From assembly GCA_031277855.1 (NCBI GenBank), contig JAITLO010000018.1, forward strand, positions 1 through 64,000: 64,000 bases of DNA, written 5' to 3'. A program made the translations under genes and the position numbers. Of the stretch, positions 45,721 through 53,867 are shown in pieces; within the stretch, counting starts at the first letter, position 1, and the number at the start of each line of letters is the position of its first letter. The DNA is from Acidovorax sp. Its GTDB lineage: Bacteria > Pseudomonadota > Gammaproteobacteria > Burkholderiales > Burkholderiaceae_C. Under the pieces are notes generated by a model that was not told where the DNA came from, ran no database searches, and saw only the letters and a list, made by a program, of their open reading frames with translations.

Positions 45721-45750
45721 GCATCTCAGGCCATTCATGGCCTGAGATGC
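45721..45750. terminator. Perfect 13-bp hairpin behind yihY
   Basis: GCATCTCAGGCCA (45721-45733) and TGGCCTGAGATGC (45738-45750) are exact reverse complements around TTCA. No T-run follows immediately, but a run of T residues lies at 45778-45784. It may act as a Rho-independent-like or stabilising structure. Confidence 0.55.
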
Positions 45751-45923
45751 GCGGTTGATGGGCATCAGGTGCTCATCTTTTTTTGAATGCCGCACCCCAT
45801 AACGTAGCGCGCGAGCCTATGAAACTGGCGCCGCCCCGCTGCTTGTGTGTGAGATGGATGGCTTGCCGTGCCCACGGGGATGGCCGGCATATCGCCTGCG
45901 ACCAAAGTAAGCTCAGGGAGCAT

Positions 45924-46040
45924 AAAACTGGCATGTCCTACGCCAGGGCACCGTGCAAGGGCCGCCCCGCAGCACCGGTGCCGTCCCCCTCCAGCGCGTA
46001 GCGCCAGAGAGGGGGAAGACGCGCAGCGGCTCAGGGGGAG
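45924..46040 (-). repeat. Stop-adjacent dispersed repeat, copy 3
   Basis: On the minus strand the TGA of the DUF962 gene is followed by CTCCCCCTGAGCCGCTGCGC, then GTCTTCCCCCTC, a loop with GGCGCTACGCGCTGG, GGGGGACGGC, and later GGGGCGGCCCTTGC. The far end carries TGCCAGTTTTATG, shared with copy 4 (TGCCAGTTTTGTA). This copy lacks the GGCCGGCGTAGG piece of the others in its intact form. The remaining part of the gap from 45751 to 45923 shows no gene. Confidence 0.85.
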
Positions 46041-46403
46041 TCAAAACCCAACTTTTCCCCGCCACATATCCGCATACATGCGCCAGTCCCCCATAAAGCT
46101 GTAGAGCGGGCGCTTGAAGCTGGCGGGGCGGTTGTGCTCAAAGCCGAAGTGGCCTATCCAGGCGCAGCCATAGCCCAGCACCAGGCCCAGCAGCACCAAC
46201 CAGGGCTGGCGCCACCACAGGGCGGCGGCCAGGCACAGCAGGCCCAGGCTGGAGCCCAGAAAATGCAGGCGCCGGCAACTGCTGTTGCTGTGCTCGCTCA
46301 GGTAGAAGGGGTAGAACTCGGCAAAGCTGCGCAAGCTGCGTGGATCGATCGCTTCTGTCACGCCGGGGACGGCGGTATGGGGGTGTGAGGATGCATCGGA
46401 CAT
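46041..46403 (-). CDS. Mpo1-like DUF962 membrane protein
   Basis: The 120-residue protein belongs to the Mpo1/DUF962 family. Motifs are FAEFYPFYLSEHSNSSCRRLH, shortened here to its key residues Phe-Tyr-x3-Glu-His, and the C-terminal FGFEHNRPASFKRP with LYSFMGDWRMY. Yeast Mpo1 is an Fe-dependent dioxygenase in 2-hydroxy fatty acid degradation; bacterial members are not characterised. Two hydrophobic helices lie in the middle. The start is the ATG complementary to 46401-46403, divergent from a hydrolase gene. Confidence 0.87.
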   Translation of the reverse strand: MSDASSHPHTAVPGVTEAIDPRSLRSFAEFYPFYLSEHSNSSCRRLHFLGSSLGLLCLAAALWWRQPWLVLLGLVLGYGCAWIGHFGFEHNRPASFKRPLYSFMGDWRMYADMWRGKVGF

Positions 46404-46545
46404 GGCATGGCTCCTGGCAAGGCTATGCTGGTGAAAACGGGGGCGGCCTTGGGCCGCCCCCGCACTTTTTATACGGCGGACCATGGGGCAGCACCAGCGG
46501 GGCAATGCCTAGGGGCGTCGTGATGGCTTCTGTCTTTTCCGTCTT

Positions 46546-47337
46546 ATGACCGAGAACGTTCACACCTTTCGCATTCCCACGGCCCAGGGGCAGTTGCAGG
46601 CGCAGCGTTGGCTGCCGATCCAGACCGCTGCTTTGGATCGTGCACCCGTGGTGTTGCTGCACGACTCACTGGGTTCGGTGGCGCTGTGGCGTGACTTTCC
46701 AGCACAATTGGCCGAGGCCACGCAGCGCACGGTGGTGGCTTACGACCGGCTGGGCTTTGGCCTGTCCGATGCCGCGCCCGGCCCCTTGGCTCCCGATTTC
46801 GTGGCCCGTGAGGCCGAGACTTTTGCGCAGGTCTGTCAGGGCATGGGCATGGAGCGCTTTGTGGCCCTGGGCCACAGCGTGGGCGGTGGCATGGCGGCCC
46901 ATGTGGCCGCAGCCTATCCGCAGCAATGTGCGGCCTTGGTGACCGCGTCAGCCCAGACCTTTGTCGAAGAGCGCACCTTGGAGGGTATTCGCGTGGCACG
47001 CGAGCAGTTTGCCCAGCCCGGCCAGTTGGAGCGCCTGGCCAGATACCACGGCGACAAGGCGGCCTGGGTGCTGTCGGCCTGGGTGGACTCCTGGTTGTCG
47101 CCGGCCTTTGCCGACTACAGCCTGGAGGCCGCGCTGCGCCAGGTGCGCTGCCCGGTGCTGGCCATCCATGGCGAGCAGGACGAATACGGCTCGCTGGCCC
47201 ACCCCCGCAATATCGCGGCCTGGGTGCCCGGGCCGGTGGAGCAGGAGATTGTGGCCGGTGGCGGCCATGTGCCCCACCGCGAGCAGCCTGAGCGCATGGT
47301 GGCGCGCATTGCGCAGTTTCTGCAGGCCGTGGAGTGA
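46546..47337 (+). CDS. Alpha/beta hydrolase
   Basis: The 263-residue protein has the alpha/beta hydrolase fold: an oxyanion region VVLLHDSLGSV near residue 31, the nucleophile Ser in GHSVGGGM (about residue 109), a likely acid Asp in HGEQDEY (about residue 210) and a His in GGGHVPHRE. The substrate is not evident. ATG 46546 is the first start after the divergent DUF962 gene. The 3' neighbour is the convergent PoNi-like gene, 14 bases away. Confidence 0.87.
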   Translation: MTENVHTFRIPTAQGQLQAQRWLPIQTAALDRAPVVLLHDSLGSVALWRDFPAQLAEATQRTVVAYDRLGFGLSDAAPGPLAPDFVAREAETFAQVCQGMGMERFVALGHSVGGGMAAHVAAAYPQQCAALVTASAQTFVEERTLEGIRVAREQFAQPGQLERLARYHGDKAAWVLSAWVDSWLSPAFADYSLEAALRQVRCPVLAIHGEQDEYGSLAHPRNIAAWVPGPVEQEIVAGGGHVPHREQPERMVARIAQFLQAVE

Positions 47338-47351
47338 GTGCTTTTAGTCTG

Positions 47352-48263
47352 TTATAGGCCGCTCTGGGCTTGGCGCTCCCGCACAAAATCCACCAGGTCG
47401 GCCGGGTAGTGAGGGCTGGCACGCAGTGCCGCATCGTCCCAGCCGTAAAGAGCGGACAGCGCCGCCACTTCCAGTGCCCAGTACCAGGTGCCCAGCCAGG
47501 GTCCGCCTTTTTTCTGCTGCTTGGGCGAGAGACGGTGAAAGTCGCTGTACTGGCTTTGCACATAGCCCACCAAAGGGTCGGGCAGGGCGTCGCCCAACTG
47601 GTCGAAAAACGCAGCCAGTGCGCCATAGGGGCGGCGGTGAAATAAATCGTCGCTGGCCTGCTCCAGCTCCAATGCCGCGGCACTGAGATAGTCGAGTAGG
47701 CGGTCGGTGTCCAAGCCCAGCGTGTGTTCCACCAGGGCGGCAATGGCCTCGGGCGCATCCAGCAGCACGGCCAGGCTGGTCAGCAACACGGCATAGCGGT
47801 AGTCGGACGTGCGCGTGGCAATGGGAGCGGGCACGCCATAGGGCGCAGCTGTGGCCTGGGCCATGCTTTGGCGGGCATGCTCGGCCACGCTGGCCGCATC
47901 GCGCCACAGCGCTGCCGTGCCCAGATAGAGCGGGCGCAGCGTGGCGGCGGGCAGGCCCAGGTCGATGCCGTAGACCAGCAAGTGGCAGGCCTCTTGCCCG
48001 GCGGCCTGCCATTGCCAGTAGTTCTCCAGCGCGGCATGGGCCTGCAGCTGCAGAGGCGCCTGATAGCCGGGGCTGGCGGCAAAGCGCCGCAAGGTGGCAA
48101 GGGCTGCTTTCCAATCGGATTTTTTGTCGGCCAGGTTCAAGGTGCGGCGTGGCTGCAGGCCGGTGAGCCGGATGGCCGTGGCGTGCTGGACGATGTCAGC
48201 AAGTGGGTTGGAGCAAGAGAGGCCGGTGTGCATGGGCGATGGGAAAGCATCTGAACACGCCAT
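47352..48263 (-). CDS. PoNi-like (DUF1911) immunity-type protein, orphan
   Basis: The C-terminal third matches the PoNi/DUF1911 pattern: KKGGPWLGTWYWALEVAAL, then LYGWDDAALRASPHYPADLV. PoNi proteins neutralise PoNe DNase toxins delivered mainly by type VI secretion systems. The 303-residue length and the helical N-terminus (residues 60-230) fit. No PoNe toxin, VgrG, Hcp or PAAR gene lies nearby, so this is an orphan immunity gene or a family member with another role. The start is either ATG at 48263 or ATG at 48233. Family membership is judged from the motif alone. Confidence 0.65.
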   Translation of the reverse strand: MACSDAFPSPMHTGLSCSNPLADIVQHATAIRLTGLQPRRTLNLADKKSDWKAALATLRRFAASPGYQAPLQLQAHAALENYWQWQAAGQEACHLLVYGIDLGLPAATLRPLYLGTAALWRDAASVAEHARQSMAQATAAPYGVPAPIATRTSDYRYAVLLTSLAVLLDAPEAIAALVEHTLGLDTDRLLDYLSAAALELEQASDDLFHRRPYGALAAFFDQLGDALPDPLVGYVQSQYSDFHRLSPKQQKKGGPWLGTWYWALEVAALSALYGWDDAALRASPHYPADLVDFVRERQAQSGL

Positions 48264-48301
48264 TATCAGAGGCTGTGGGCGTCGCTCTTACACTGCGCAG
48301 C

Positions 48302-48766
48302 ATGACTTCCAAAATCGCGGCCCTGCTGTTTTTTCTGCTGTCGGCCTTGCAGGCCCAGGCCTTGGGCCGTGTGGTGGGCTATGAAGAGATCTGGGACTAC
48401 CACCCGGCCAGCATCCGCCAGATCATGAGCTGCGGCAGCTGGAGCAAGGGGGAGGGGCATGGCGAGTTCCGCGTCATACAAGCCCAGCTCTATGGCCAGG
48501 ACATGCTGTTTGTGGACTGGGTGCGCAGCGAAGACCATGGCGCGCACTGGGCCGTGGAGCAAGGCCTGAGCATTGCCGAATTCAACAACGACCATGCCGA
48601 GATCAGCCTGCGTGGACTGCGCTGCATCCCCGCCGGCGAAGGCCGCGTGCGCGTGCTGGGCGAGGCCGAAAACGGCCATGACGAGCAGCGCTTTCGTTTT
48701 GAGCTGCTGGTGAACGCCAAAACCGGCCGCTATACGCTCAAGCAAAACCTGCCGCGCAAGCCTTGA
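48302..48766 (+). CDS. Exported hypothetical protein
   Basis: This 154-residue protein has a clear signal peptide (MTSKIAALLFFLLSALQAQALG). The mature part is a small soluble domain rich in Glu, Arg and His, with one Cys pair (MSCGSW and GLRCIP) that could form a disulfide in the periplasm. No family is recognised. ATG 48302 is preferred because it starts the signal peptide; the frame is open further upstream to 48203. It is divergent from the PoNi-like gene. Confidence 0.7.
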   Translation: MTSKIAALLFFLLSALQAQALGRVVGYEEIWDYHPASIRQIMSCGSWSKGEGHGEFRVIQAQLYGQDMLFVDWVRSEDHGAHWAVEQGLSIAEFNNDHAEISLRGLRCIPAGEGRVRVLGEAENGHDEQRFRFELLVNAKTGRYTLKQNLPRKP

Positions 48767-48820
48767 TCCTGCGTTGGACCAGGTGGTTGTTTTTTGACTT
48801 TCGCGGGCATGACTGTGTAC

Positions 48821-48960
48821 AAAACTGGCACGCCCTCAGGCCAGGGACAGCGAGCAAGGGCCTACGCCGGCCGCGCCGCCCCTTACGCTCCGCTGTCGTC
48901 CCCCTGCCCGCAACGCGTAGCGGTGCGAGAGCGGGGGGGAAGGCACGCAGTGCCTCAGGG
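48821..48960 (-). repeat. Stop-adjacent dispersed repeat, copy 4 (contains the stop codon)
   Basis: On the minus strand the hydrolase gene ends in ACA-CCC-CCC-TGA, and this TGA is the TGAG of the repeat core CCCCCCTGAGGCACTGCG. The C-rich/G-rich hairpin, GGGGGACGACAGC, GGGGCGGCGCGGCCGGCG, TAGGCCCTTGCTCGC and TGCCAGTTTTGTA follow. The last two codons (Pro-Pro) and the stop are thus supplied by the repeat. Confidence 0.85.
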
Positions 48961-49767
48961 GGGTGTCAGAAACCCATAAATCGCAAACAGCGTCGCGTCC
49001 GGCGACTCCGTCATCTGGTTGTGGCCATTGGGAATCATCTGCACCTTGGGCTGTTTGCCCGCGGCTTTGGCGGCATCAATCAAGCCCCTGGCCGCCTTGG
49101 GCGGTGTCATCTGGTCTTGCTCGCCCAGCACAAACAATACCGGGCAGGTGAGGGCCGCCATGGCGGCTTCGCCGCCGGCATAGCTGTCGCAGGCCAGAAA
49201 GCCGGTGTGCAGCAGATTGACGTCGCGGTTGCTGGCCAGCACGCGGCGGCCCAGGGCCATGCCGGCGCCAAACACCCAGCTGCCCGCGCCATTGGGCGGT
49301 GACAGCGTGGCGCGTGAGAAGGTGTTGACCATGGCAATGGCTTTTTCCGGCTGGTTCAGCGCGGCATCCAGCATGGCGGGCGCCACCTTCATGGGGAAGG
49401 CTGTGCCCACCAGCACCAAATGGCTGATGCGCTCCTTCAGATGCGCGGCTGCCTCCATGGCAATCAGGCTGCCCCAGCTGTGGCCTATCAGCGCAGCCTG
49501 GGCGAGGCCTGCAGCATCCATCAACTGGGCGATAAAGGCTGCTGCTTCTTCCACCGACTTGGGCGCGGCCCCGCCGCTTTTGCAATGACCGGGCAAGTCC
49601 ACGGCCAGCACATTCCAGCCATGGTTGGCCAGATAGCGGCTTTGCAGGGCCCAGACGCTGTGGTCGCACAGCACGCCGTGGATGAAGATGGCCGTGGGTT
49701 TAGTGGCGTCAAAGGCCTTGCCGCCGGTGTAAGCGTAGATGTCTGCGCCTTGAACTTGGATTTTCAT
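48955..49767 (-). CDS. Alpha/beta hydrolase
   Basis: A 270-residue alpha/beta hydrolase with the lid-type pattern: IFIHGVLCDHSVW (oxyanion), LPGHCKSGG, nucleophile Ser in GHSWGSL (about residue 103), acid Asp in LGEQDQMTPP (about residue 220) and His in PNGHNQM. The substrate is unknown. The start is ATG 49767 (complement), since an upstream in-frame TTG adds no family-like sequence. The stop codon TGA at 48955-48957 lies inside a dispersed repeat. It is the last gene of a minus-strand run that begins with metY. Confidence 0.85.
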   Translation of the reverse strand: MKIQVQGADIYAYTGGKAFDATKPTAIFIHGVLCDHSVWALQSRYLANHGWNVLAVDLPGHCKSGGAAPKSVEEAAAFIAQLMDAAGLAQAALIGHSWGSLIAMEAAAHLKERISHLVLVGTAFPMKVAPAMLDAALNQPEKAIAMVNTFSRATLSPPNGAGSWVFGAGMALGRRVLASNRDVNLLHTGFLACDSYAGGEAAMAALTCPVLFVLGEQDQMTPPKAARGLIDAAKAAGKQPKVQMIPNGHNQMTESPDATLFAIYGFLTPP

Positions 49768-49792
49768 ATCTGTCTCCGAATTGGTGTGTGGC

Positions 49793-50215
49793 TCAGTGGT
49801 CTGCAATCAGCCGCTTGCCCAGCGCTACGGTGTGGTCGTCGGTGTAGCCCAGGCAGGCGTAGAAGGCGATGACGGCTTCGTTGCCGGCGCGGATTTGCAG
49901 GCTCAGCTTGGGGCAGCCGCGTGCGGTCAGTAGCGCCTCGGCTTCCTGCATCAGGCGGCTGGCGTGGCCTTGGCGCTGGTGGTCTGGGTGTACAGCCAGG
50001 TAGTTGATCCAACCCCGGTGGCCGTCATAGCCCACCATGATGCTGGCCATCAGCGTGCCTCCGTCGTCCGTGCCCACCAGGAACAGCTCCGGTGTGACGC
50101 TGAGCTTGCGCTCTATGTCTTTGTAGGGATTGTTCCAGGGGCGGACCAGCGCACAGTCACGCCAGAGCTGGACGACGGCTTCCGTATCTGTGAGGGCAAA
50201 CGAGCGGATATTCAT
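49793..50215 (-). CDS. GNAT family acetyltransferase (YpeA type)
   Basis: A 140-residue acetyltransferase has the GNAT coenzyme A signature (VHPDHQRQGHASRLM, with the Q/RxxGxG/A pattern) and the C-terminal motif AVIAFYACLGYTDD. YpeA-type members are annotated as putative acetyltransferases without a known acceptor. The start ATG overlaps the stop of the HEAT-repeat gene by four bases, so it is the third gene of an overlapping metY operon. The alternative upstream start (50254) would lie inside that gene. Confidence 0.88.
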   Translation of the reverse strand: MNIRSFALTDTEAVVQLWRDCALVRPWNNPYKDIERKLSVTPELFLVGTDDGGTLMASIMVGYDGHRGWINYLAVHPDHQRQGHASRLMQEAEALLTARGCPKLSLQIRAGNEAVIAFYACLGYTDDHTVALGKRLIADH

Positions 50216-51744
50216 GGCGTCTGGCCCAGTCCTTCGCCAAATGCTTGCAGCCACCGCGTAGCGGCTTCTCGGACCGCGTCATGCGGGTCGTGGAGCGCGG
50301 CATGCTGGACATCGTCTTGATAGGCACAACCAGTTTTTTTCCAGTCGTGTAGCGAGAGCATGGATTGAAAGCGCACGTTGTGATCGACATCGTGTCTGAC
50401 GGCGTGTGCGAGCGCGGCGGTCAGGCGCTTGCCTGCATGCGCCCCCAAGCCGCGCTCTCCCATGATGGCGGCCGCATGGGTGCGCACTAAGGCGTGGGGT
50501 GAGTGCAGGCCGCGCAAGGCGTTGTCGATATCGCTGTTGCGCAAAATGCAGTAGCCACAGCCGGGGGAAAGCTCGTCCTCCAGTGCCTTCTGAAGGGCGC
50601 CATGTTGTAGCGCTTGCTCCAGCGGGCCATAGTCCAGCGCCAGCGGCGTTGTATGGGGCTTGCTGTTCCAGGAGTGATAGAGGTGGGCAATGCCTGTGGC
50701 AACCCGCTCGGGTGTGAGCCCGCTGGGGCTGGTCAGCTGCCCCAGCAGCCAGCTGCTGTCGCCCAGGGCCGCCAAGGCTCTGGCGCACCAGCTGCGGCCG
50801 GCTTCTTCCAGATGGTTTTTCACCGGTTTGAGCACCTGGGTGCGCAGTGCCTGGATCACGTCGCCGTCCACATAGGCTATCTGGGCCAGCATCATGGCCG
50901 CACGCCATTGCTGATTAGGCTGTTCCAACAGGGGCAGCAGAGCGTGGCTGACGGCCGCGCCATCCAAACCATGCAGTGCGTCCTGAGCTTCTTCGCGCAA
51001 GCTGGTGGCGCGCTCGCGGCTCAGGCCCAGGCTTTCTTGTGGCAGACCCTGGAGGCAGGCCAGGTGGTAGCGCAGCTGCATATCGGCCGGCATGGCGGCC
51101 ACGCGGCGGCGCTCCAAGGCCTCGGCATCATGGGCGGTGAACAGATGTACAAACCGCGTAGTGCCAAGGCATTGGCGCGCAATGTCCACACCTTCTGCAT
51201 CGTCTTGCAAGCTCAGCCAGACGATGAAGTCGGTGGTGAGCTGCGCGTGCCATTCGGACTGCTTGGCCGCCTTCATCAAAGCCTTGCTGATTTTGACCAG
51301 CAGTTTGAGCAGCTTGGCCTCAGTGCGCTTCCAATGGGCTTCGCTGCCGCGCGTGGCTTCTGCAATCAGCATGTGCTCTGCTGCCGTGACCTCCGGGCTG
51401 CGCTGGTCTTCACCCAGAAAAGCCCAGCCCCAGTCAGGTGGATTCCAGCGGAGATGACCTAGATGATCGGGTCTGTCTCCCTCATCGGTTGCGAGCTCGG
51501 CATAGGCTTCTTCGCTGTTGGCGGCGAGCACCGGCAGATAGATGGGGCCGTCGAGCTCGCGGTACATCTCCGTCAGAGCAAAGGCGTAGACATGCTGGTC
51601 CGGATGGGCTTTCAAAAACGCCTGGGCATCATTCCAATAGGCTTGGAACAAGGTCTGCTCCAGGCGCTTCCAGTCCAAGTCTGTGGGCATTAATGCACTG
51701 TCTGGCATGGCAGCTTGTGGTGTCGCAGAACCCGATGCGCTCAC
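50212..51744 (-). CDS. DUF4303/HEAT-repeat protein
   Basis: The 510-residue soluble protein has an N-terminal part resembling DUF4303 (HVYAFALTEMYRELDGPIYL, then NSEEAYAEL and LRWNPPDWGW), a type common among polymorphic-toxin immunity proteins. The middle and C-terminus are alpha-helical repeats, and the last 120 residues contain HEAT-like units (VRTHAAAIMGERGLG, DPHDAVREAATRWLQ). The start GTG 51744 overlaps the metY stop by four bases. A direct link to sulfur metabolism is not evident. The N-terminal assignment rests on pattern only. Confidence 0.7.
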   Translation of the reverse strand: MSASGSATPQAAMPDSALMPTDLDWKRLEQTLFQAYWNDAQAFLKAHPDQHVYAFALTEMYRELDGPIYLPVLAANSEEAYAELATDEGDRPDHLGHLRWNPPDWGWAFLGEDQRSPEVTAAEHMLIAEATRGSEAHWKRTEAKLLKLLVKISKALMKAAKQSEWHAQLTTDFIVWLSLQDDAEGVDIARQCLGTTRFVHLFTAHDAEALERRRVAAMPADMQLRYHLACLQGLPQESLGLSRERATSLREEAQDALHGLDGAAVSHALLPLLEQPNQQWRAAMMLAQIAYVDGDVIQALRTQVLKPVKNHLEEAGRSWCARALAALGDSSWLLGQLTSPSGLTPERVATGIAHLYHSWNSKPHTTPLALDYGPLEQALQHGALQKALEDELSPGCGYCILRNSDIDNALRGLHSPHALVRTHAAAIMGERGLGAHAGKRLTAALAHAVRHDVDHNVRFQSMLSLHDWKKTGCAYQDDVQHAALHDPHDAVREAATRWLQAFGEGLGQTP

Positions 51745-53039
51745 GCGGCCTTCTCCGCCGCCTTGAGTGCGCGTTTCAGGTCGTCGATGAGGTCATCGGC
51801 ATCTTCCAGGCCAATGGACAGGCGAATCGTGCCCTGGCTGATGCCGGCCTGCGACAGGGCCTCGTCGCTCATGCGGAAGTGGGTGGTGCTGGCCGGGTGA
51901 ATCACCAGGGAGCGGCAGTCGCCCACATTGGCCAGGTGGCTGAAGACCTTCAGCGTTTCGATGAACTTCTTGCCTTGGTTGCGGTTGCCGGCAATGTCAA
52001 AACTGAACACTGAACCCGCGCCACGGGGCAGCAGTTTTTTCGCCAGGGCATACGAGGAATGCGTCTCCAGCATGGGGTGGCCCACACGGCTTACCAGCGG
52101 GTGGCTGGCCAGGAACTGCACCACCTTCTCGGTGTTTTTCATATGGCGTTCCATGCGCAGCGGCAGCGTCTCAATGCCTTGCAGAATCAGCCATGCGCTG
52201 TGCGGGCTCATGCAGGCGCCAAAGTCGCGCAGGCCTTCGCGGCGGGCGCGCAGCAAAAAAGCGCCGGTAGTGCTCTCTTCGCTGAACACCATGTTGTGGA
52301 AGCCGTCGTAGGGCTCGGTCAGCTCGGGAAATTTGCCGGACTTTTCCCAGTCGAAGCTGCCGCCGTCGACCACGATGCCGCCAATCACCGTGCCGTGGCC
52401 CGAGAGGAATTTGGTGGCGGAGTGGTAGACGATGTCGGCGCCATGCGCAAAGGGCTTGATCAGCCAGGGCGAGGTGAGGGTGGAGTCCACCAGCAGCGGC
52501 ACACCGGCTTCGTGGGCTATTGAAGAGACGGTGGGAATATCCAGCACGTCCAGGCCGGGGTTGCCCACGGTCTCGCCAAAGAACAACTTGGTGTTGGGGC
52601 GCACGGCGGCGCGCCAGCCATCGACATCGCCAGGCTTCACAAACGTGGTCTCGATGCCAAAGCGCCGCATGGTGTAGTGCAGCAGGTTTTGCGAGCCGCC
52701 ATAGAGCGCGGTGCTGGCCACGATGTGGCTGCCCGCACCCATCAGCGTGGCAATCGACAGGTGCAGCGCGGCCTGGCCGCTGGCCACGGCAATCGCGCCT
52801 ACGCCGCCTTCCAGTGCGGAGATGCGCTGCTCCAGCACGGCATTGGTGGGGTTGGAGATGCGGCTGTAGACATGGCCGGGGCGTTCCAGATTGAACAGGC
52901 TGGCCGCGTGGTCGCTGGATTCGAAGACGAAGGACGTCGTCAAATGGATGGGCACGGCGCGGGCGCCGGTGGCGGGGTCGGGCTGGGCGCCTGCGTGCAG
53001 GCTCAGGGTGTCAAAGCCGGGATCGGCGTAACCGGGCAT
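51741..53039 (-). CDS. metY: O-acetylhomoserine sulfhydrylase/aminocarboxypropyltransferase
   Basis: MetY makes homocysteine from O-acetylhomoserine and sulfide with pyridoxal phosphate. The PLP lysine is Lys210 in HSATKFLSGHG. Substrate and cofactor motifs YSRISNPTNAVLE and ASGQAALHL are present. The 432-residue length matches the MetY branch rather than the shorter MetZ/MetB branch. The start is ATG 53039 (complement), with GGAGA upstream; an in-frame extension to 53282 has no family resemblance. The stop is fused to the GTG of the next gene. No SAM riboswitch was seen ahead of it. Confidence 0.93.
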   Translation of the reverse strand: MPGYADPGFDTLSLHAGAQPDPATGARAVPIHLTTSFVFESSDHAASLFNLERPGHVYSRISNPTNAVLEQRISALEGGVGAIAVASGQAALHLSIATLMGAGSHIVASTALYGGSQNLLHYTMRRFGIETTFVKPGDVDGWRAAVRPNTKLFFGETVGNPGLDVLDIPTVSSIAHEAGVPLLVDSTLTSPWLIKPFAHGADIVYHSATKFLSGHGTVIGGIVVDGGSFDWEKSGKFPELTEPYDGFHNMVFSEESTTGAFLLRARREGLRDFGACMSPHSAWLILQGIETLPLRMERHMKNTEKVVQFLASHPLVSRVGHPMLETHSSYALAKKLLPRGAGSVFSFDIAGNRNQGKKFIETLKVFSHLANVGDCRSLVIHPASTTHFRMSDEALSQAGISQGTIRLSIGLEDADDLIDDLKRALKAAEKAA

Positions 53040-53287
53040 CTTGTGGTCTCCGAAAGTTCTCGTCAAAAGCGGGCCGGGGGCGGCCTTCGGGCGTGCGCTG
53101 CAAAAGCCGGAGCATGCGAGCACGGCGCGGAGGGCGATGCTGACATGGTTTGTGTCAAAAAGCACGCGCTTCAGTGACGTCGGCGGTACACCGTGACAGG
53201 AATCGACAGCCCATGCCCTGCTATATTTGGCTGTAAGGCCCGCAGGCGGGCCACAGGCATTGGCAAGAACCACCGGAGACACCCGAC

Positions 53288-53758
53288 ATGAAAGTGAGCG
53301 ACATACTGCGCGTCAAGGGCAGCACCTTGTATGCAGTGACCCCCAATGAGCCCCTGGCCCGTGCAGTGGACATCATGGCCGACAAGGACATCGGCTCGCT
53401 GGTGGTGATGGAGCACGACGAGGTGGTGGGCATGCTGACCTTCCGCGAGGTGATACAGGCCGTGGTCAAGAACGGGGGCAGCGTGGGCACGCTGCAGGTG
53501 CGCAGCGCCATGGATGACGCACCGCTGACCTGCACGCTGGAAACCGAGATGGACGAGGTGCGCCGCATGATGCTGGAGCGCCATGCCCGCTATATGCCCG
53601 TCATCGAAATGGGCCAGGTCAAGGGCGTGATCAGCTTTTACGACGTGGCCAAGGCCGTGGTGGACAGTCAGAATTTCGAGAACCGCATGCTCAAGGCCTA
53701 TATCCGCGACTGGCCGGACCGCGAAAGCGAGAGTGAACAGGCCTCAGGCCAGGCATGA
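53288..53758 (+). CDS. CBS-domain pair protein
   Basis: The 156-residue protein consists of two CBS motifs (residues about 8-65 and 75-135), for example MADKDIGSLVVMEHDEVVG and RHARYMPVIEMGQVKGVIS. Such pairs bind AMP, ATP or related nucleotides and act as regulatory modules; stand-alone members have no fixed partner. It is divergent from metY with 248 bases between starts. The stop TGA lies inside the left arm of a strong terminator. Confidence 0.9.
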   Translation: MKVSDILRVKGSTLYAVTPNEPLARAVDIMADKDIGSLVVMEHDEVVGMLTFREVIQAVVKNGGSVGTLQVRSAMDDAPLTCTLETEMDEVRRMMLERHARYMPVIEMGQVKGVISFYDVAKAVVDSQNFENRMLKAYIRDWPDRESESEQASGQA

Positions 53759-53789
53759 AAAAACCTCCTTCGGGAGGTTTTTTCATGCC
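53752..53789. terminator. Bidirectional terminator with the CBS stop codon in its stem
   Basis: GGCATGAAAAAACCTCC (53752-53768) and GGAGGTTTTTTCATGCC (53773-53789) form a perfect 17-bp stem around TTCG. The run of six A residues on one side and six T residues on the other makes it work in both directions, for the CBS gene and for the convergent GGDEF-EAL gene. The TGA stop at 53756-53758 is part of the stem. Confidence 0.93.
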
Positions 53790-53867
53790 CCGTGCAGCGC
53801 AGCGCGTCATGCACAAAGCGGACACACCCATGTGGTGTGCGCTTTAGAACACGTTCTTATGCCGGCG

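Noticed and set aside
53040-53287. SAM or SAH riboswitch ahead of metY
   Set aside because: The leader was read on the metY strand and none of the conserved SAM-I, SAM-II or SAH cores was found.
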